64,000 nt of DNA from Gavia stellata. Taxonomy: Eukaryota > Chordata > Aves > Gaviiformes > Gaviidae. Of this stretch, positions 12,320-24,900 are shown piece after piece. The stretch lies in NCBI RefSeq assembly GCF_030936135.1, contig NC_082618.1, positions 6,607,034-6,671,033 of the forward strand, read 5' to 3'. The notes beneath the pieces were generated by a model. The model was not told the origin of the DNA. It did no database searches and was given only the letters and a program-made list of their open reading frames with translations. Made by a program: the position numbers and the translations under genes. Numbering within the stretch: position 1 is the first letter of the stretch; every line of letters starts with the position of its first letter.

Positions 12320-12603
12320 GCCGGCGCCGCAGCAATCTTGTCCCCCCCGCGCCACCGTCCGCGCGGCCGGCCGCGGTGAGAGGTCACGGCTGCGTCCCCG
12401 GAAGCAGCGGGAGGCGGTGGCGGCAGGAGGCGGGTGTCCGGGCAGCGGCGCCCGCAGCAGCCTCCCCCCCCCCCCGCCCCGTCCGGCCCCCTCCCCGTAG
12501 CCCCCGTCAGGGCAGGAGGATGGTGCAGAGCCCGCCCGCACGGCAGCCCCGCCGCCTCTGAGCCCCGCCCGGCCCGGGGGCCTCTTCCCCGCTTCGGGCT
12601 CCG
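12320..12603 (+). other. TMEM248: Probable noncoding first exon of TMEM248 (5' boundary approximate)
   Basis: The best splice donor in the island is CCG|GTAAGA at 12604. Alternatives are GTGAGA at 12376 and GTGAGC at 12715. The coding start lies in an exon that begins only 16 bases before its ATG, so a separate 5' UTR exon is required. The transcription start is not visible; the 5' limit given is a guess based on GC-box positions. Confidence 0.45.
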
Positions 12604-15600
12604 GTAAGATGGGGACGGGGGTGGCTCTGGCTGAGGGGGCCCGCGGGCCTCCCGTGCTGTGCCATGCCGGGCGCGGGGGTCCCGGCCATCGCCAGCCTGG
12701 CGGGCCCGGGCGGGGTGAGCGTGGGATCGCCTTCCTCCTCCTCCGCCCCGGGGCGGGGGGGGTGGTCCTGCCGGTGCGCGGCGGGGGCGTCTCCGGGCCT
12801 CGAGGCCGGGATCCCGCTGGCGGCTCCGCGGGCAGGAGCGGGGCGTTGCGTTGCTCCGGTGACGGTTGTGTAACAGGGGAAACGCGGTGCGGGCGGCTGC
12901 GGGAGCGGCTGCCGGCACCCCGGCCGCGTTGCCGGGGCAGAGCGGTGAGCCGGGCGCATCCCGCCCCTCCACGGAGCTTCGCTTCCAGGTCGTTTGTTTT
13001 CAGGGCTAGACGGCGATGTGGTTTGGCCGGGCTGGTACCTTTTAGCGTTAGTTTTACCTCATTTTTTACTTCGAACAATTTTTGTAAAAGGTTGTTAGTT
13101 TAAACTTTGTATGTGTGGCGTCGTACCGGGAAAAAATAGTAAGAAAAAGTAATTACGGTAGCACTAAAAATATTTCCGTTTCAAAATAGCTTCTGAATAG
13201 TGACTGTTCGTGGGTTTTTTTGCTCTTCGCTACATATCTATGTTTTATCCTCTTCTGCTTGTTTGATTTGACCTGTCTAAAGGTGTCACGATGTTTTAAA
13301 TACTAAAATTTCTGGTGCATCATGCCTAGAACATGGCTGCTAGATACCTAACGTTACATTTGAACCGTGTATCATAATCGCAGATATGGACATCCTGGGA
13401 AACATTTCTGCCTGACAAGGGTAAGAAGGGATTACAGCATAGCTGCTCTTTTTCTTTTTTTTTTTTTCCCCTCTGTTTGCTTTTTAAGGGCTTGTCTTCT
13501 CTGGGGAAATTTATTTGCATGATTAGCTCTAGCAGTATAATTATATGGGTAAATTTGCCCTGTTAGACAAACGTTGAGTCTAGATAAGAATTCATTAAGG
13601 ATTATTCTCCGCATTGTCATCAAACTTCTCAGAAGTTTTGCAATTGGAAGTGTTCAGTGAGAAGAAAGCCTGTTGTGGCTGGGCTTCTCTTTTGTTTTTA
13701 AATCATTAATGGGTTTTTATAAACGGTTGAGTTAGGGGAAATACATACTAATCCTTCTGCTTCTAGGTTGGGCATATAGAACGGTTCTAGGTTCATCTAG
13801 TGAGCTACTGCTGCTTCCATCTGCCTGCCTTCCCTCCGGTCTCTGGGAATGAGCCCACGGCTGCAATCCGGTTTCTGGTCCGCAGGTGCCCACAGCACAG
13901 GGGACAACTTTTTCAGGCAGACCGAGCGGAGATAACACGGAATTGTGCCTGCGAGGCTGAATGCTCTTTGACCCTAGATTTAGTCCCGTCAAAGAGGATT
14001 AAGACCTTAGTAGCTCTGTTACTTTCCGTGATGCGAGGAGTGGCTCCGGGCTGGTGGAATGTGATTCTTCTTTCCGCCTTGAAAGACAAGAACTTGAAAT
14101 GCCGCCTGATGATACAAAATAGGCAGTGTGCTCTGTCAGCGGAGAGGAGCGTCTGAGGGCACGGACAAACAGACCTCGGTGTCCTTTGTGTCAGCCGGAT
14201 GCATCCGGCGAGAGACAGGAGGCTGGCACGTCCATCGCCCCTGGACGGATGTCATACCACGGGAGCGCGGCTCCCTCCTTAAACGCTCCCTGACAGTGTT
14301 CCTGCAGATCTGTTAGCTGTGCTCAACTTTTTTTTTTTCTTTTTTATTAGATAGCATAACATTTTTGGTAGAAATGAAGCTGTTTTGTCAAATGAGCCCT
14401 AAACTCAGTATTAATGAGGCTCGCTGGTGTCAGAATTTTGTTGCTTTTCCCAAATCTCTCCTTGCCAAAACCACGTCTGTGTTGGGAGTTTCATTTTTTT
14501 TGAGGAGACCGTTCTGACCTGTGAATGAAGCTGGTTCCCAGGACTCAGAACTCCCGGGTTTTGGCTTGGAAGAAAACTTACATATGCCCTGGCATGTCGG
14601 GTTTTGTTAATTATCTGTCTGTAAAAGGGGGACTGTACTTACCTATGTGAGTTTGGGCTAAGCAAATTAGAGTCCTATTTCTTTTGACCAGTGGGGGTGA
14701 AGTATGCAGGCATGGTAATGTTCCTGCCATATCCTTGATATTTCAGCTATTGCCTAAGTCCTTTATTTCAGTCATTTTTGCTGCCATTTGTGTTCTCTCC
14801 TTCACTAGTGGCCACGGGCTGTTTTCCTGCTTCTCTCACACAGCCCGTGTTACCTTCTTGCTACATCTAGAACTCCTTATTTTGCCATTCCCACTAAAGC
14901 TGCCATTTCCTCAACTTGTCAGTCGTTTTCTGCTTGTGATTCAAGCTGTGTATCTGTCTGCGTCTCCGTCACCTTACAGTTCTCATGGCAAGCAACAGTT
15001 CTCATTACAAACAGTCTGAAGAGCCTTTTCCTGGCATGTTTCTGCTGCTGAATTCTGTACCGCATTCCTTAACGGGTAGCCTTAATGAAGTCAACGATTA
15101 ACCTTCTGAAATTGGTCACTAAACCAGTTTCTGATTGTTAAACTGTTACTGAGACTTTTCATACTCCTTGCGTAAAGCCCTTCTGTGAACTGCATTTGTT
15201 TGGGTGTTGTCAGTACGGCATATGCAGAATTTGATTTCTCGTGGAACTTTGACAGGTTCTATAAAACGGAATCATTTTGCTTTTGCCTTCCTCTCCCAGG
15301 TTCTCGTGCTAAGCAGCAGTAATCAGAATAGCTTTTTTTTTTAATACAACTTCAAAGCCCTTAAGTCTAGTGTTGTTTTACTGTAGTCCGTACGATCTAG
15401 ATTGTGGTAAGTCATGTCATAAGTCACGACTTTGACTCATAAAAGTTGGAAGGTTTTAAAAATGCCCAAGCCAGAACTCTTGTACGTGAACGTGTACTCT
15501 TTCCCGTGGCGCAGGCTCACTTGGCGAACAGGGCTGCCTTATTAAAGTTTGGCAGCAAAATGTCTTATTTTCAACCAGCAGTTAGGTTTACTTTCATTTT

Positions 15601-18600
15601 ACAGCTGGGTATATTTTAAATTGTGTTTTTCACTTTTAACAAAACTCAGAATTTGGGGTTCATTGAACCAGTGAAATAAGGCTTTCCTTGCATAATTTAT
15701 ATTTTCTGGCTTCTAACAAGACGCGTTTGCTGGGGAGGGCTGTTAAATACCTGGAAACTTTGCATACACAGAGAGAGTAACGCCTGATCCACAAATTGTC
15801 CTTTTTATTTTTTAACTCATCTACTTTTTATTGTAAGTTTTCCGTCTTTAACAAGAGCTATAGTCAGGAACTTGGGTGTTTGAAATTCAGTATCAGTTTG
15901 ATCCTTTAAATTTACTATAACTCTGACCAAATTACTTCCCTTCCCTGGCTTTGTTTTATGGGTAGAACTGAAATGTTTGCTGTTTATGTAGCTCTTGGGG
16001 ATGTTGAAACGCTTAATTATGCTTTGAAAAGCATTTTGAGAGGTGAAAAGAAACATTTCATGCAAGCATGAACCATTTTGCTTCGTTCGGTTCTTGCAAG
16101 TCCCCGGGCTCACAGGCTTTCATCAATAATCTACTTTCTGCCCGACTCCCTTATCAGAAGAACCCGGGAAAGCACCTCCTTTTCAACAGGTCATGTTCTC
16201 GCTCTCGTTCGCTGCTGTACGGTGTCTTCTCTCCGTGCTGTTTGCATGTGCAAAGGGCCAGGCCGTTTTCCTGCCATGCTTTCTGCTTCCAGGCTCTAGG
16301 AAAATGTTTTGGTTTTTTTTATCAGTAAACATATTTCTAGGATAAAATAGCTCAGAAAACTGTGATGAGCCACTGCCTGGTTTGAGGCAATTCACTGTTA
16401 TCTCCCAGTTGGGTGCTCTCTCCTGGCGCAGTCTTGGGGGAGTAGATGTGTTTGTGTACATCTGGCTGCTGATCTTTTGGTTTGAAGGATCCCAGGTGAT
16501 GTTTTCATCAACTTTCTTCCTCCGCGAGTCTTGATGACTTCTCTTCTTCTACTTTGTGAAGAAGTCTGATGGCATTTACTCTGCTTTGTTTTATTTTTTT
16601 TAACACTGAAGGACAGGAGGAGGGAAAGAGGATCAGCTGGACTGAAAAAGTGCTCTGCTCTGGAGGATTCCCTTCCCTTCGTTCCTCTAGGACTCAGCCC
16701 TGCCTGCCCTTCTGCCGCTGCCAGAGGTTTCAGGCTCTGCAATTTCATCCCGCAGGGTCTTGATGTGCTTCCTAAAAAGATGAATTGAAACAGCTGCAGA
16801 TATTGGCACCTCTTTTTTTTCTCCACAGATAGCAGTATGGTAAAGTAAGCCTTCCTATAAAATTAGTGGGAAACCTCTCTTTTCCTCCCAACTGCATGTT
16901 TTATGACAAAAATATTAAATCGTGAAATTCTAACGAAGATTTAAAGGGAAAAAAAATAATCTTGATTAGCCTTCTCCAGTTCCTGAAAGAAACTCTCTGT
17001 AAAAGCTCTTGATAGTTTATGTAGTAGAAATTAATAGTTCATTTCGGGGCATAAACAGACAGCCTTCTGGTGAGTTTAGAAGCTTCTGTTTAATTTTAAA
17101 TTGTGTCCTGTTTTCCTTCCCTTAAAAAAAGGAGGGGGGGTAATGATTGCTGCTGCTCTGAGAACCAGCAGAGGCTTTATTTTCAGTTGTGAGATCAGCT
17201 GAGGTTCCTTTTGCTAGTTCTGTTCAATAGGCTGGTGATACTAGATTAGAGATACAGCCATTCTTATTAATTAGTCTTTACAAAGCTTTGACAGACCATT
17301 TTGAATATTTTGAACTTTAATAGGCAGCTTCACAGTTAACACAACTGTGATCTATTTTGCTTTACTATTTTAGTGTTTTAGGTGTTAGACATCAAGTTCG
17401 GTCTGAAGAGAAGAAAACCAGATTAAAGATATTTTTGGTACCTGCTGCTGTTTACTGTTCTTAATGAGAGGCACTTTACTTTGAGATCAACACCATTTCT
17501 TTGTTAGCGTGTTATTTATGGTTGGTTTGCAAGGAAAATCACAGTTCAGTTGATTTGTGTTTATGAGTGTTTTTCTGGCACGCAACATAATTTTCATTCA
17601 AAGTGGTTAACCCTGATGTGACCCGTTTCCTAACGCCCATTGTACTACTAGTAATGGGGCATCTTTGAAAACATAATTGATTTATAAATCTGAACTGCAC
17701 AGTTAAGATTAAACGCTGTTATGTGCGATAAGATGTTCAGGCTTAGAAAATGTGCGAGGTCTTAACGGAGTGCTGTTGGGATGGGTTAGCGCTGGCCTGC
17801 TGCCCTTCTCTTCTACCCACAGTTTTCTTCCTTAAGATATTTCCGTGGTGGTTTTTTATTATTTAAACCCCTCCAAATGTTTTTCTCCTCTAGACTGACT
17901 ATCTTAGATGCACAACAAGGAGGGGAACTATCTGTAGGGAAATTACATGATTTTAAGCTTTCTGGTGGAAAGATGGTAGTTGACATTATGGCAAGATACA
18001 TGTAAAAATTGTCAAACGTTTACTTTGATCTCTTTAAAATTCATATTTTGGGTAGTTTTCCTTTTGGCAACTGCAGTGTTACTTTTAATACCTGCTTTGC
18101 TATAGCACGCATTTTCTAATTGTTGTTAGGAATTCCTTTTGTTTAATACTAAGCCCCGAAATGGGAATTTAATACTTCTGCTATGACTCATCTCATTGAC
18201 TTTTTGGGCTTTGCGATAGACTTCAAGATTTTCCTTATTTGTAATTTATTCTTGAAAAACTCATCGGTCTATTTCAGAAGTTGCCTTTTCTATACTCTTT
18301 CATAGACGAATAAGGAGGAATTTAAAATGTTACTTCTTTGGGGTTGCTGTATCTGGTCTTCAGCTGTACGGGAGGAAGACTCCCTAAAATGTAGAGTAAG
18401 TGACTGTTTCCTCGCTTTTTAGACGGCTACCCAATTCTGCGTTTGCCTGGGACTCTGACGTATGAGCTGTGGTGTGTTTCCATCCTTTACCATTTTCCTC
18501 TTTTTAACTGTATAACAGAATTTCTGGGGTTTGCAGGGCCTGATTTAAGAGCACAATCTCTCTGCAGCAGTTGTCGAGTGTTTCCCGATGAGTACCGTCA

Positions 18601-21600
18601 GCTGTAACTCTGCCTGAACGTGGCATTTGGTCTTGATGTATACACCTCAATACCGAGCAATTACTTTGGAGTTGGTGGCCAATGTTCCAGGCTGGCAGTT
18701 TTCATTCTTCCCGTTGCGCTTGAGCTACTTGTAAGGCTGACTGTGGAGATTTTTATTGCACAAGTATTAAAAGGCTTAGCCGGAGTGGAGAGCGGCAGGC
18801 AGCAGTTATTAGAGCCGCTTTCTAAACTATTTATTTAGCTAAAAAGTGAAATCTGATCTTGCTTTCCTGACCTGCCAGGAGGTAATAGCATTCGGTTTCT
18901 TTTTTTAAACTGTGTGAAAAAGAAATGAAAGTTTTTAAATTCTGTCCTTTAAGTTATTCATTTACACAGAGGAAGTTGTTAGTTACAACCAGAGCTGGTA
19001 GAAGAATAGCATTTGGGTCGTGTTTCTAACAGGTCCTAACAGAAAGGAGGAGTTTAAGTGTGTGGACTGTTAACCGAACCCCTAAAATCTAGTGGGAATA
19101 TACATTTTGATCTACGTGCACTGATCTGTTTCACAAGTTCTTTGATAATTTGTGTTATTTAAGCACTTTATTTCATAAAAAGTCGGTAGTTCTTCAGGCA
19201 GCAGCGTGGAAATGTTCTTCTTAGTTCTGGTTTGCACTAACCGTGTCCAATTGCTATTTTCATGTCAGCTCTAGTATTGAAATCCGCAGTTGTTCCCTTT
19301 TCTCCCACAAATGCTCAAAAGGCATATTACGCTTTGGAAATTGCAGCTTATAGCATTTTCTAATTGCTTTCAAAGCCGCTGAGTTACGGGAGCATATTAA
19401 GCAACCGGCACTTAAAAGCTGGTGATCTCTTACGTAAAAATATTAGCCCAAATATTTTTATATGTATGCTTTTCAGCGCATCCAGTTTTATGGCTGATCT
19501 TAGACCCTGTGGTAAACAAGCGTGCTAATGGAGCTGTTGGAAGCCCCTTTAAAAAGGAATCACAGTGCTGTATGTGCTGAGGGTGACATTCAGCTTTGAT
19601 TAAATGCTGTAATAAAGCCTGCATCTGTGTTATTATTTTCAAAAGGAAATTCAGAAGGGAACACGGAATACAACTCTGCTTTTGCTTTATCTTTTGATCC
19701 TTTTCCATCTCAACATGTGTCTCCAATGTTTCTAGACGGAGTGTTTGGGATTTTTAACTAGGGCTCGTTTAAGAAATTTGCTGCCAGTGACAAGGTAAGA
19801 GGCAGAACATCCAGAAGTGCAGATCGTACCCAGCGTGATCCTTAACACCAGCTCTGCCTTTCCCTCTCCTGCCTTCTCCCGAGATCTTTGCTGGCCTGTT
19901 TGGCTGTGGTACAGCTGGTCTTGGAGAAAGACAGTTCTGGTAAGGTGCACGGTTGTCATCACCTTTTCTTTCCTCTCTTCTCTCTCCATCCTTTCTCTGC
20001 ACCGTGCTTTTCACTCTCAGACACACTCTGTATTTTTCTAAAGAGATGTTGGCAGCACCCAGTCATTCTCGCTGATAAGAAGTTGCCAGCTTTTCTGGTC
20101 CTTGCAGAGTGGATGAAAATTGGTTGATGGTGCAAAACAGTAAACCCAGGACGTGATCTGGTGCTCTGGAGTGAGCCCTGTTTCAGCAGATTTCACCGAG
20201 GCGAGCAAGTAGGTGTGTGGGGAGGAGACGGGGAAAATCAGCATGTGCAGCTCGGTGTTGTGTTATTACCACAGGCTCTCGGGTCTCTTCTCGGGGAGTT
20301 GAATTTTTCCCCTCTCTGGAGCAGTTTTGCAGGTTTTGTCAATATTCCTTCTGTTAAGAATAACAAGCATTTCTGCCAGTAAAATCTCGAGTATACACAA
20401 GAAAGTTGTGATCATTGTACATTGTGGGAGCTGAAAAAGGCTTTGTCTGAAAGCTTGTCCTTTTCCTGCCTCCTGCTTTCTTTTAAATCAGTAGACCAGC
20501 TCAAAGATTGCTCTCTCCCTCCCTCACCTGCTTTTCAAAACCTGTCCCTCTCTCATCCTGAGACCTACCATGGCTTCAGCCCTGCTACATCTGGATTGGA
20601 AATGACGTCCTACATCTGGATTGTAAAGGACGTGTACTTCTAATAAGAGTCAATGAGAATCACCCAGACCTGCAGGGAGCAGAGTCCCTGACTTAATTAA
20701 AAGTTATCAGATCTGTGTGAATGCTCACAGATTAACCATTGCAGAGCTGAATTCTTCAAATGCTAGTCTTGAAGCTTGCCCTTTCCTATGAATTTTGGGG
20801 ATAAGCAACACTTTGCTAGGAACAGTTACCGCCCTTCTAGTTTATTTGGGGTTAAAAGCCTGTTCAACCAGGATGGTAGGTAAGGTGAATATAAGAGGTT
20901 TACTTGAAGTTCCTTCCTTGCAGAGCTGCTGAAGGAGATGCCGCAAGGCTGCCCGTTAACACTGGCCTGTTTGCTTTTCCTTGTGAGTGCAGGTGGGGAA
21001 GCTGATACCGTAAACTTACTCTGGCTCTTCCTGCTCTGCAAATGAAGAGAAAATTCGGAAGGGGAATCAGACAAAATACTGTATTTTGGATGAAAATTAG
21101 TGATTCAGTACATTTCCTCAGCATGTGTAGGGTCTTTTCTTTGTTTACAGACTCTAGCAAAAGTCTAGATCCTGCGAGAATCAAATAAAGAAAGGACTCT
21201 TCCAGCCTCCGCCCTAATGCAGTTGTTGGGTGTTTCTGACCACAGGATTCTTGACGTAATGACATAGCCTAAAATGACATAGGCTGCTTCTCAGACCCCA
21301 TTTTGAAGGTAGAGGCATTTGGGGCTAGGGAGGGGGTAAAGGGGGATCTTTAAGGCTTCAGCCTCAGTTTTGAAGGCAAATGCAAGGATGTACGAAGTTT
21401 GATCTGTGGGCTGCATTACAACTCCATCCACACTGTAATTTGGTGAATTCGGATATTACTGGAATTAAAGTATAGCGGTGTATATCCTGCCTAGGTGCAT
21501 GGGGAAAGAAAAGAACTGGTTTTATTGCTTATCAGTGATATTTGACTGTGCTAGAAGTTGTCCCTGTTTCTTAGAATCTGTTCCTAGCTGGCAATTTCAG

Positions 21601-21811
21601 GCACTGAGAAGGTGATGTCGAGCATGCTTTGATTTGTGCTTTATTTAAGGCATACTGTGTTCAATGAACAGTAGAGAGTCATATAATTGAATCTCATTTT
21701 GGTATAGGATTCCATTTTTTGTTGTCAAACTTCTGTCTTACTTGACCTACCACCCCCCACCCTGTAACACACACAGCCCAGTCACTCTGTTGTAATATTC
21801 CTTGTTTTCAG
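12604..21811 (+). other. TMEM248: TMEM248 intron 1
   Basis: About 9.2 kb from the first-exon donor to the TTTTCAG acceptor at 21811. It contains several pyrimidine tracts (13.45 kb, 14.33 kb) but no exon or repeat family that I recognise. Open frames of up to about 140 codons in it have no recognisable homology. Confidence 0.6.
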
Positions 21812-21986
21812 GTGAACAATCAGAATAATGTTCAACATAAACCTGTTGGAGAACCTGAAGGTTTACATCAGCAGTCGACCTCCGCTTGTGGTCTTTATGA
21901 TCAGTGTAAGCGCTATGGCTATAGCTTTTCTGACACTGGGTTATTTCTTCAAAATCAAGGAGATCAAGTCCCCAGAAATGACAGAG
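21812..21986 (+). CDS. TMEM248: TMEM248 exon 2: 5' UTR end, start codon, first membrane segment
   Basis: Acceptor TTTTCAG at 21811, donor GAG|GTACGT. The first 16 bases are untranslated; ATG at 21828 begins 53 codons, MFNINLLENLKVYISSRPP through the hydrophobic segment to KIKEIKSPEMTE. The hydrophobic stretch acts as an uncleaved signal anchor by prediction. Confidence 0.94.
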
Positions 21987-24900
21987 GTACGTACAAAAAG
22001 TTTCTGAGCTAAACAGTGGGAATACTAATTTGAAAAACATGCCCAAAGCTAATGAGGTGGGTTTTTTTCCCCAAAATAACCCTCTCATGGGAGTGCGCAG
22101 AGTCTTATGGGGGAGGTTGTCTTCATTTATACTTGCCTCTAATTTCATAAGGAAAGAGGCTATTGGTATGAATGTTTGCATAGTCTTGTTTTAGTTTGAG
22201 GCCAAATCATCTGACATGGATCTTCCCTGATATGGCTGGGAGCCTTTCTTTTTCTTACTCTGTTGTGCCAGCTAGCTTGTTAGTGAAACTTATCTAGTAG
22301 TACTACTCTGTAACGAGGGAAACCTTGCTAGAAACCGCTCATACCCTGAGCGTGGTGAGAATGAACCAAGTTAGTATGTTCCTTCTTTAGTTTAAAGGAG
22401 GATATTCTGCCGCTGTCAGGCAGTGACTGCGATTGAACGTGTCTAACGTTTGTAAACAACTTGCCCCGTTGTTGAGATAGCCATGGTGGTATTTGCACTT
22501 GCTTTGTGAGCCATGTAGTTTTTGTTAAATGGCTTGGAACTGCGGGTGGGATGATACATATCAAGGTCTGCACTGCTCTAGAGAAGTGGCAGCCAAGAGT
22601 TAATTTGCTAATCTGTTTGAAATCTTCACATCTGTTTTAAGGACTGGAATACTTTCCTCCTGAGGTTTAATGATTTGGACTTCTGTATATCTGAGAATGA
22701 AACCTTAAAGCATCTCATCAATGATACCACAACTCCAGAAAGTACTGTGACTAGCGGGCAGGCAAGATCTTCTACGCAGTCTCCACAAACTCTTGAGGAC
22801 TCTGGTCCAATAAACATCTCTGTTACAATCACGTTGACGCTGGACCCACTCCGACCATTTGGCGGATATTCTCGCAATGTCACACATCTAAGTTCCACAA
22901 TTTTTGGACACCAAATTGGACTCTCAGGTATGCAAGACTTGACCTTTATAAATTTGAGTGATAACTATATAATCAAATACAAACTCACTAGCTTATCATT
23001 GGTGAGATAAATCTTTTGCTTAGAACGTACATGTATTTCCAGATTTGTTCTGAGTATATTCCTATATAGAGCCCTTCATTTGTTTGCTAGAAAAACAACT
23101 CCTTGCATTCAGAATGGAAAATAACCTGCAGGTTTACCAAGATGAGGCTTTGCAGTTTTAAATTATTAACCTAATGACAATGGAAGGTAATTTTTAAGCC
23201 AACAGAATTCTGAGGAGCGAAAGTTTTTACAGTGACTATCTTCAGTTCTATCTTGATCCATCTTCAAGTCCTTAACTCACATTTTGAAGGCATTAATGTA
23301 TACGCATTAGAGATCAAGTAGCATGTTGTCTAAAAATACAGAGTTTATCTAAAATGCATACATGAATAAACTTTAATATCGCAAACAGCAATCAATTAGG
23401 TGATTAAATTTTCTGTGGTGTGAAGGGACTGATCTGTTATGTGGCTGCCCTGACAGTAAGTTTTGACAGGAGAGTGTAGAGAATTAGTAGAAATGGATAA
23501 TAGAACCTCACTGAATTTTAGCTTTTAGCCAGGATTGCATTTTATAATAATGCCTGAAGGTGTCTTGAACCTCAGAGACCTGTGAAGAGACATTTGCCAT
23601 AGCTGTAAACCTGTATTACTGTATTTTATGCTGTTATTTTGTTACTGCTTTAAGAGCTTTCAAATGCAAGTACCATTTCCAGTAGCCTGGGTTTATTTTT
23701 AGTGTAAATATATTCACATGGAGTTAACGTACGCTACTTAATCTGCAGTTCAGTATCTGCTGGCACCTTTTTGTCTACACGAATATCTCCAATTTGAAAA
23801 GTAAGCGTCAGAAAAAGCAATTGTGGAACAAAGTCTTTGAGAGGAGAAAGGCTAAAGATCTGTGGTTTTTACTTTCTAATAAAAAGACCATGCATGAATT
23901 CACTTATAAATAGTGAGGTTTTAATTTCTGAAAGGAGGCTAATGACCCCACTTCTTCAGGGGGCAGGAGAGATTAGAAAGACCAGCAGCTGGGGGTTTTG
24001 TAGTTTGGTTTTTAACTTTCTTTTTGCTCTCTTTGTTGATAGTAAAGATCCCGGATGACTTCAAAGGTACAGATTCAGGGTGATGCTTGCTGCCTTCCTC
24101 ATTTGCGTGTTGTCCTTATCCTAGTGCTTGTTGCTCAGATACTTTTGTGAACGAAAACCAGCTTTCCTTCTCTCTTTCTCAAAGGCAGGGAATCCCATGA
24201 GGAGATCAATATTACATTCACCCTGCCGGCTGCCTGGAATTCGGATGACTGCGTTCTTCATGGCCACTGCGAGCAGGTTGTGTTCACAACCTGCATGACT
24301 GTGACAGCAGCCAGCAATGTATTTCCTGTCACAGTGTAAGTGCATTTTAAACACTCCTTCGTAGACTGCTTACTGGGTGATTAATTCCTCAGCTGGTTTT
24401 CTGAGGCTGCTACTTCTTGATGAACGTTAGTGTTGACTGTGGAAATTAGGTACCTGCCTTCCTTCCCCCACAGTAAAAACCCTGTCTTGAGACTTTTGCT
24501 GTCTTTTAGCAACAGCAGATTTTTCTGTGGATGTTTTGAACTATAGCCCCTACCTGCCTTTCGACATGCTACCTGTGATTTAAACTTCACTAGGAACAAA
24601 AGAATTCGTGACTATGTAAGAAAGAGACCCTATAATTGAGTTTCACTACCTTGCGTGAGAGCTAAGGCTTGACACTAAAGTTCTTATCCTCTTCCCTGCT
24701 GAGAGATCGGCGTAAGCAGAATGCTGCTTTGCTACCGTACCCCAGCAGGTACAGACTTTTCATCCAAATAGTTTTTTCCCTTTGTCTTCTCTAGACTGCC
24801 TGACACTATACCCTGGAGAACCACCAGATAGATTCACATGACTGTGTGAAGCCTGATGAACACCAGTGTTTTTCTAATTAAGCTGTGGGATGTTGACTTA

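Larger units (their letters stand above)
12085..12960 (+). promoter_or_regulatory. TMEM248: CpG-island promoter of TMEM248
   Basis: A dense CpG cluster in otherwise AT-rich surroundings, with many GC boxes on both strands, homopolymeric C runs and no TATA box. This is the usual architecture of a broadly expressed gene. It sits 9 kb before the coding start on the same strand as TMEM248, and a good splice donor within it (12604) supports a noncoding first exon. Long open frames cross it on both strands, but their proline/arginine/glycine composition is that expected of GC-rich noncoding DNA. Confidence 0.8.

Noticed and set aside
12019-13103. Several open frames of 150-317 codons on both strands in the TMEM248 CpG island
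   Set aside because: They overlap one another in several frames and are rich in Pro, Arg, Gly and Ala, as expected for noncoding GC-rich DNA. The island is explained as a promoter with a noncoding exon.
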